Assembly (NCBI GenBank): GCA_003427395.1
Contig: BFEA01000300.1
Location: 999,508-1,037,599 of the forward strand
Reading direction: 5' to 3'
Origin: Chara braunii
Lineage: Eukaryota; Streptophyta; Charophyceae; Charales; Characeae
DNA length: 38,092 bases
Shown here piece by piece: positions 32,087 through 38,092 of the stretch. The first letter of the stretch is position 1. Every line of letters starts with the position of its first letter. A program made the translations under genes and the position numbers. Below the pieces are notes generated by a model, which worked only from the letters and a program-made list of their open reading frames with translations, had not been told where the DNA came from and ran no database searches.

Positions 32087-32814
32087 TTAGTTTTGCTTAT
32101 CCGTTTGATTAAAGTACCCAACGGTCTGCGCCGAAGTTGGCTACTTACCTGTTTGGTTGCTGCTTCTCTCCTAAGAGTTTCGTTCGTTCTCTCCCTCGTA
32201 GTAGTAGCAGTAGTGATAGTTGTAGCAATAAGGCATGTTTCCATGTTTCGGTAGTATATTCGTTCGATTCGCCCTTCATAATAGCAGCCCGTTCATCAAA
32301 ACGAATGGGCGCCCTAGTGAAGGCACGAGCAAATAAGACAAAAACAAAATCTAAAGAATCTAAAAAAAAAAAAAAAAAAACTAAAGAAAATCTAACATAA
32401 ATCTCAAAGAAGAAATATAAAAAAAAAATCCAAAAAGAAGAAAAAGAAAACGAAACAAGAAGAAAAAGAAAAAAAAACTTGTCTCGTTGAAGAAAATGGT
32501 CGCCCGTTTTTTCGGGCGTTGTCACATGCATTAAGACTGAACTGCCTCAGACACTTCCGAGGGCGTCATGTGACGATTCACAATTAGTTTCGGTTTTTTT
32601 TTTTCCGTTTTAAAAATCGTTGGCTTATGCTAACGGTCACTTTCACGTTCGTCGTACACCCACAAACTGTTCGAATACAAACCTGAGTTCGACTCCTAAG
32701 GGACTCGAGAATTCAAAGCATTTCTCGATTTATGCGTGTCAACCTTGCATAGGACTATGCTAATTTGCGTGGTCGATCTCGGTCGCGTGATCTTCACGAT
32801 CGACGGTCAAAATC
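32087..32814. other. A-rich low-complexity stretch
   Basis: 32340-32480 is an AAAG/AAAT-rich tract. GCCCG-TTTTTT-CGGGC near 32503 is a small hairpin. AGTTCGACTCC at 32687-32697 resembles a Pol III B box, with no convincing A box. Confidence 0.4.
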
Positions 32815-33170
32815 GACCTCGTCGACAATAGCTAAGGTGGCCATCTCCAAAAGGAGCTTGCCCAGAGGCACAATCCGGTTTGATCCTAGTGTCTGCGAGG
32901 TGATAATCCTACACTGTAACCTACTAGGTTAACTCCTATCACGCAACTCTTCTATAAGAAGAGCTTGCCCAGTTGCATGGCTACTACCATGTAGCCTAGC
33001 AGACCCTGAGGCGTGGGCCTGATAGCAAGTCAAACCCCTACCCCCTTTCTCACTTGGTGGGGCATCGAGCCCCTGGCTAGGTGCCCTGCCTTGGCCAATG
33101 TACCGCCGACCCACGCCCGACTTCACCGAAATACATAGGGCGAACATGGCTTCAAGGGGAGGGCCGCCCT
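32815..33170 (+). repeat. Possible tRNA-derived SINE
   Basis: A near-consensus A box (TAGCTAAGGTGG, about 32830-32841) and a B box (GGTTTGATCC, about 32878-32887) have tRNA-like spacing. The word AGCTTGCCCAG recurs at about 32858 and 32962, so the body may contain an internal duplication. No target duplication or clean 3' tail was identified; an (AT)n follows at about 33249. Confidence 0.35.
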
Positions 33171-33248
33171 TTCACGCGCGGAGGTCTCAATTAGCCCTTA
33201 TAAGCTTTGAATCGTGCAACTGCTTTAGGTAGAATAGGTATAAAAGTA

Positions 33249-33270
33249 ATATATATATATATATATATTA
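33249..33270. repeat. (AT)n microsatellite
   Basis: About ten AT/TA units. Confidence 0.9.
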
Positions 33271-33507
33271 TGACTGTACGTTCGTGCAGCCTTACCAATC
33301 ATGAGGAGGGACCGGTCACGCCGCCAGTTACTGCCGCCACTTCCGAAGCGCCGCAAGCGTCAGGTCTTAGGTTCAATAAGTTTTAGTCTCTCGGTTATAG
33401 GTCGAGTATAAAAAATTTCCGTCAGATAACCCATCTCATCAAGTTGTGAAGCTCAGATAACCCTTTACTAAGTCGGACATCATCCGACATTTAAAAACAC
33501 TGGACAG

Positions 33508-33536
33508 ATACCCTTTTCAGGGTTTTTGCCCCGACA
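33508..33536 (-). repeat. LTR-terminus-like 29-bp motif, copy b
   Basis: Minus strand TGTCGGGGCAAAAACCCTGA then AAAGGGTAT. A TATA-like TTTTTTATACTCG follows about 125 bp further on the minus strand, as it might inside an LTR. Confidence 0.5.
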
Positions 33537-35033
33537 GTGTACACTCGCGCAAGTCTTCTTGATGTCGGCGCAATCGCACCCCTTCCCATCTCTCCTCCCC
33601 TTTCTTTTCTTCCTCTCACTCTTCTCTTTCTCTTGTCAAATCAATAGGTTTCTCTGTGGTTTTCCCCTGTCGTCCGCCTCTCCCCCTTAAAGTTCCTGAT
33701 CCGCACGACATGGATGGAGGAATGTATTACTCAGACCCAAGTGCCTAGCCACCAAGTGACTAAGGTAATGCTTATGAATGGGGATATGTATTATCGCCAG
33801 GAAATCTTAAAATGGCGGTATAGTATATGCTACCGAGTTTTTTTGGTTATCTAAGGAACCCTCATAAAGTAGGATTACGCAGGGCCGTCGTAGGGGTAGG
33901 AAGTGTTGTAACCAGAAGGAAATATCGTAGTAGAAGCCTCTCAGGCAGACTTGATGAGACTTGTGAAATCCTATTGTGTCGATCGGTTCCTCCACTATCC
34001 CTATCGATCCTGATTTATGAAAGATTACGCGCCATCGCTCCAGCTCCATCTTCGTGGTACCTGCATCAAGACGCCAACTTCACAGGTTAGTACTGGACAC
34101 AGAGAGAGAGAGAGTTCTTCTTCTTCCTCTTCTAAGTCCACCTTCTCTTCTCACCCTCTCNCCACCTGACTTCTCAGACTACGACAGNGAGAGACAGAGT
34201 TGTGACTTGAGACTTGACGACATTGGATCCAGACTTGACATTTGGGATTCAGACANTTCGACGAGGGACTATTTGGGCTTGTGCCGAAGACTTGGTGTTG
34301 ACGACATTCCNATCTTCCCCCTCCTCTTCATCTATCCCCTTCCTCCTCGTCTGTGCATGTTCTGGGCTGGCGCTGTCTTCCTGTGTGAAGCGCCAGACCC
34401 ATTCACACTATGAAACGATGATGATGATGATGTATGTTCAGGGCTGCATTACAACATTGATTGTTCGGATCACTAGTATCTAAGTCTTCCGCTGTGCTAT
34501 CTTATACCTTGTATTGAAAGGTCGGTTCTTGTTCTGGTTTGCGTTATCCCGTATGTTCCCTTACGAACAGACGAGGGAGTAACTACCTATTTCGGGAAGT
34601 CATAGAAGTGCAATGATAGGTGAGATACTTCAGCTCATACTCGTTTTATCTTAAAAGACATCCTTAGGCTGGAAATTATTCTTAGTAGCTTTCTTACTAA
34701 CTAGTGGAAGCTATATAGTACCTTGCCTTTCGTTTGTCATTTCACTAGGGCTTCAATTAGCCAGACCTAGGTCCGTTCACATAGGACCCCGACAGGCACT
34801 CGAAGGTCCTCGGCAACGACGTCACCCGTCGCACGAGGTGGTCCCCGTACACTGCTGCGAACGTGGAACCTCACGGTTGTGTCACCACGTATGGCCACCT
34901 AGCAACCTCGACCTCAGTGGTTGAGAAGTTTGCTTCACGACGCCATGTCAAAACATTCTCACTTTTCACTCTAGACTGCCGTTGCCACAACAACTGGCGG
35001 TGATACTATATCGGATGCAAAAAATATGAGCAA
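33537..35033. other. No recognisable gene; several ambiguous bases
   Basis: 33580-33690 is C/T-rich. N occurs at 34161, 34188, 34256 and 34311 without duplicated flanks, unlike the N at 1131. No coding frame is recognised; (GAT)n lies near 34419-34432. Confidence 0.45.
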
Positions 35034-35062
35034 ATACTATTGTAAGGGTGTTTGTTCCGACA
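35034..35062 (-). repeat. LTR-terminus-like 29-bp motif, copy c
   Basis: Minus strand TGTCGGAACAAACACCCTTA then CAATAGTAT; ungapped match to copies a and b. Confidence 0.5.
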
Positions 35063-35072
35063 ACAATGTCAA

Positions 35073-35130
35073 GCGATGCTTTTCCCTTGCGGCGGGTTTG
35101 GGCGATGCTTTTCCCTTGCGGGGGGTGACC
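35073..35130 (+). repeat. Tandem duplication of 29 bp
   Basis: GCGATGCTTTTCCCTTGCGG occurs twice, exactly 29 bp apart. Confidence 0.9.
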
Positions 35131-36170
35131 CAACCATCTACGCCCCGTTTTCAAAACATTGTATGGCACTGACCGAACAACGATTTGTGGGTCGCCTGTG
35201 CAGTCCTAGTACGACACGCTGCTGGGACTAGTTCCGTTGTTCCCAACTGGACCGCAGATGCCGTATCACCCACTTTGGGAGGCCAAGCCATACGGAAAGT
35301 CCGTCTCTGTGGAAGCCCAAAAACATTCGCTGCAATACTTGAAAAAGACCCACGGAGCCCGACCGTGTTGGGTCCCAGTTTGTTTTTCTGCCCCGCACGA
35401 CCGTTTTCATCTTTTAATCGGGGATTTTCTTGTTTTTATGTTTTTACTGTTTTACGCACTATGGTATTAGCGCTTGAATGTTCGTAGCCCGTCAGGGGTG
35501 CGTTTCCCCCCCCCAAGACATTTCCTCCCCGAGACATTTTCACCATCCTTCGTTATACCAGTCGTTGATTCGCGCTCGTCTGGTCGCTGGAAGGTTCGAA
35601 AAATGCAGGTAGGTGCAGGCATGACGCTTTGGGGGGTGGTGGTAGTGCCTTTGAAAAATGTGGGATGGGTGCCTATGGGACCGCGCACTGGGTGTAACGA
35701 GCGTGAGTCTGAGGGTGAGCCGAGGGAGATGAGAGAGAGGGAGAGAGAGGGAGAGAGTGAGAGCACACACACACACTCACTCACTCGACACGACGGACTC
35801 GGACTGAGGGTCGGACGCAGACACAGTGGCAAGGCACAAAGTCGAAGTCTTCGATTCCGAATGCCAAAACGGCAAGTCACACTGAGTACGAGTACAGCAG
35901 CAGAGAACTGGTCGAGACTCTCCCCCGTACCGTACGGGGAGCCGGCATAAGTACCCGTGACACGTACGGTACCAGGGGCATTTCTGCAAAGGCCCCGAGG
36001 GCAGAACTGAAAAATGCAGTATTTGAAAGTGGCGCCCGAATTGCAGCATGGCGCCAATTGTCCAAATCCTACGGTACCAAAGGAGGGGTTTGGAAAAAGG
36101 GTGCCAGGCCGAAAACGGAATGCAGCCGAAACAGCAAAAGATAGACCAGGGATCGAGCCCTGGCGAAGTC
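35131..36170 (-). other. Probable LTR interior of the second Ty3 element; no gene
   Basis: Includes a compound (GA)n/(CA)n microsatellite at about 35724-35782. The 196-codon minus frame (36057-35467) crosses that microsatellite and has no domain. If an LTR starts at 36177 on the minus strand, it extends into this stretch; its end was not found. Confidence 0.35.
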
Positions 36171-36192
36171 CGTAACACTATCCCCTCCCTCT
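36171..36192 (-). other. Polypurine tract and LTR start of a Ty3 element
   Basis: On the minus strand AGAGGGAGGGGA (36192-36181) is followed by TAG and then TGTTACG (36177-36171). A purine tract directly before TGTTAC is the usual junction of internal region and 3' LTR. It lies downstream of the integrase fragment at 37355-38092 on the same strand, about 1.2 kb from its stop. Confidence 0.5.
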
Positions 36193-36329
36193 AGAAGGCA
36201 ACGTCCCGGCTGCCAAAAATCATGAAGCAATGCTGAAATCTGTGAAGGACGGGACGGGGCCGATCACTGGTTAACAAGTCGAAAGGGAAGAGGGGTATTA
36301 TGTGGGTGGCATGGGCTGCGGGAGTAAGA

Positions 36330-36700
36330 GGGAACAGGGTTTGGTACCGGTGAACAGGGTTGTCCTACTGATGAACTAGGGGGGGTTGCAAGGAACAGGG
36401 TAGTCCTACAAATGAACTAAAGGGAAGATAGGGGCAGGGTTGTCCTACTGATGAACTAAGGGGACTGCATGGTTTGCTATAGGTTAAGGGGGAACAGAGT
36501 TCAGGGAACAGGGAACTTCTATTGATGTTCTACTGGGTAAGGAAAACGGTGTTCAGGAAAACAGGGTATTTCTATTGATGTTGTAGTGGGTAAGGGAAAC
36601 AATGGTCAGGGGAACAGGGGATGTCTATTGATGTTCTAGTGGGTACGGGGAACAATGGTTAGGGAAACAGGGATCTGCTAATGATGTTCTACAAGGTTGT
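36330..36700 (+). repeat. Minisatellite in the Ty3 3' non-coding region
   Basis: Two related unit types. The left one carries AACAGGGTTGTCCTACTGAT; the right one, about 62 bp, carries AACAGGG..TCTATTGATGTT(C/G)TA(C/G)TGGGTA and repeats about four times (36490-36700). It sits between the pol stop and the likely LTR. Confidence 0.75.
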
Positions 36701-37354
36701 CAAAGTCAGGAAAAATAAAAATGAAAATGTTTGTTCAGGGTGCGAAGGCTGGTGTGTCCGAAGGAGTCGGAAGCAGAATCTCATGTAGGAACAAAGTGTC
36801 CAAGTGTCTTGAAAGGGGGTNTGCAGCGGTCTTGATCAGGTCTTTGGAGTCGGTGGTAGAAGCGGTCTTCAGCAGCTGCGATAGGTAGAAGTCCAAGAAG
36901 CGTAGTCGTAGTGTTAAAGTCCAAGTGTTAGGGTGCGTCCGGTACACGAACTGCAATGAGGTCTGATCTGGAAGCAAGGAAGTCGCAGACTGATGCAAAG
37001 ATCCATGTCACAAGTTGCTGCTCCCGTAAGTCCGCGAGTCGGGATGCCGGCCAATGAAACAGCATGGTGGCCAAACCAGCTGCATAATCTCCATGAACAG
37101 TGAGGCAGCAGGTCATCGTCCTCGTGCGCTTGCCATTAGATCCTTTATCGCCGGCNTCACGCAAGTTCACAAGCATTGGACAAGAGAGACGAGGTGGTGG
37201 AGAGGACAGATGGGACAAGGCTAGGCGAGGGCAAGGGCAGATCAGACATCAGGAATGAGGATCAAGGGAAGGATGGACTGGGTTCAAGGGTGTGTGTAGA
37301 GCAGGGTTGCAAGGGTTTTTTGCGGGGGTTTATGCCATATTGATATAGGTATAT
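36701..37354. other. 3' non-coding region of the second Ty3 element
   Basis: No recognisable domain; N at 36821 and 37156. Short minus-strand frames (for example 36998-36735) have no family resemblance. Confidence 0.4.
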
Positions 37355-38092
37355 CTAGGACGTAGGATTAGCACGATCATAGGCGCGGACAAGTTTCATG
37401 GCGTTCTTAAGATTAGAGAGAGGTTCCCATGTAGATTCTTCGTGGGGGTATCCGGTCCATTTGACTTTGTATTCAGTGATTGGTTCCGGATGATCAAGTA
37501 CCTGAGTGGTTCGTCGGCCGATGATGGTTTCGACAATGAATTCAGGGCCTGTGGGTAGCATGATTGGTGGAGGTCTAGGATATGGGCGGTCGGCGAACTG
37601 GAGCGGAGATTCATGGTATTCTTTTAGGTACTCGACATGGAAGACTGGGTGAACACGACTCATGTCAGGGGGAAGTTGGAGTTCGTAGTTGATGGGGGAG
37701 GTTTGTTCAATGATGGGGAAGGGACCGAGCCACTTGTTTGAGAGTTTCTTGGACAAGCCTTGTTCGGGTTCAAAGCGTTTGGCAGAAAGCCAGACTTTGT
37801 CCTCTACTTTGAATGACACGTCACGTCTGTGTTTGTTAGTCTTGTTGGCTTGTTGTTCTTGTGTTCTTTCAAGGGTTTCGGTTGCTTCTCTGAGGAGTCT
37901 GTTCATTGTTGCTACCCATTCATTGAGAGAGGGGCAAGGGGTGGAGGGGCTGAGCTGCGAGGGAAGCAAGAAATCGGAGGGCAATCGGGGATGGTAACCA
38001 AGGTCGAGGTAGAAAGGGGACATGCCAGTGGAGGGGCAGACAGCGTTGTTGTAGGCAATCTCGGCGGCTGTGAGCAACTGATCTCAATCGTG
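37355..38092 (-). pseudogene. Ty3/gypsy chromovirus integrase C-terminus with chromodomain
   Basis: The frame is open for 240 codons from 38077; just upstream, at 38084-38086, a TGA replaces the Trp expected before DQLLTAAEIAYNN. Blocks in order: AEIAYNNAVCPSTGMSPFYL (end of the integrase core), a basic coiled linker (LERTQEQQANKTNKHRRDV), FKVEDKVWLSAKRF, LSNKWLGPFPIIEQ, SRVHPVFHVEYLKEY (GPY/F-type module), then a chromodomain with IVETIIGRR and EYKVKWTGYPHEESTWEPL (about 37466-37405). Chromodomains direct integration to particular chromatin. The protein end is intact. The element's 5' part lies beyond the window edge. This is a different lineage or copy from the relic at 19981-27974. Confidence 0.9.

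Noticed and set aside
32687-32697. Second tRNA-derived SINE based on AGTTCGACTCC
   Set aside because: The B-box match is good but no A box lies at tRNA-like distance and the T stem does not pair.
35270-35288. CACTTTGGGAGGCCAAG, resembling part of a primate Alu
   Set aside because: The similarity stops at about 14-17 bases with no further Alu sequence, so contamination or homology is not supported.
36029-36045. TGGCGCCCGAATTGC as a tRNA-Lys-type primer-binding site
   Set aside because: Only the first 11 bases fit, the strand is opposite to the neighbouring integrase fragment, and no LTR end precedes it.
35467-36057. 196-codon minus-strand open frame
   Set aside because: Its middle is a translated (GA)n/(CA)n microsatellite and it lies in a likely LTR.

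Overview
This is eukaryotic, gene-poor, repeat-dominated nuclear DNA. I find no intact protein-coding host gene. Nearly every recognisable coding stretch is a decayed transposable element. A U6 snRNA-like sequence (about 17583-17684, minus) has the plant-type 5' region (GACATCCGTTAAAATTGG) and a plant-like 3' part rather than the animal form. Together with PIF/Harbinger and Ty3/gypsy chromovirus remnants, this points to the green lineage. The overall texture would suit a large-genome streptophyte alga such as Chara or an early land plant, but that is a guess.

Layout. 1-672: tail of a repeat element built from CACCACTTCAG words. 673-1905: array of foldback modules with (TG)n(GA)n / (CT)n(CA)n arms, containing an assembly gap at 1131. 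2505-3993: near-full-length PIF/Harbinger transposase in one frame, broken by four stops. 4825-6965: minus-strand coding relics of unknown identity. 7600-9010: a diverged duplication. 10775-10985: polypyrimidine tract. 11080-13250: ~170-bp AT-rich satellite array split by element E1. 13784-13872: tRNA-Ser-like sequence. 14015-14470: element E2. 16738-17155: short dispersed repeat motifs. 17583-17684: U6-like gene. 19981-27974: one large minus-strand Ty3/gypsy relic, in order Pro-rich N-terminus, two paralogous copies of an unrecognised domain, capsid, Gln/Gly/Arg-rich segment with CCHC knuckle, retropepsin, and reverse transcriptase interrupted by element E4. 30360-30831: element E3. 32815-33170: possible tRNA-derived SINE. 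36177-38092: 3' end of a second Ty3 element (integrase tail plus chromodomain, 3' minisatellite, probable polypurine tract and LTR start).

The most interesting system is a family of non-coding inverted-repeat elements (E1-E4, plus partial E5). Their insides are almost wholly made of TTCAGG/CCTGAA words in alternating orientation. Four copies have shared termini and an 8-bp target-site duplication. Two insertions are independently proven by the host sequence: removing E1 restores a 170-bp satellite period, and removing E4 restores a reverse transcriptase reading frame. In both E4 and the unrelated microsatellite-armed array at 673-1905, the hairpin cores occur in both orientations between arms that keep theirs, as expected if inverted arms recombine and flip the loop. 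The two unrecognised paralogous domains at 25230-27181 are the best candidates for an undescribed protein family.
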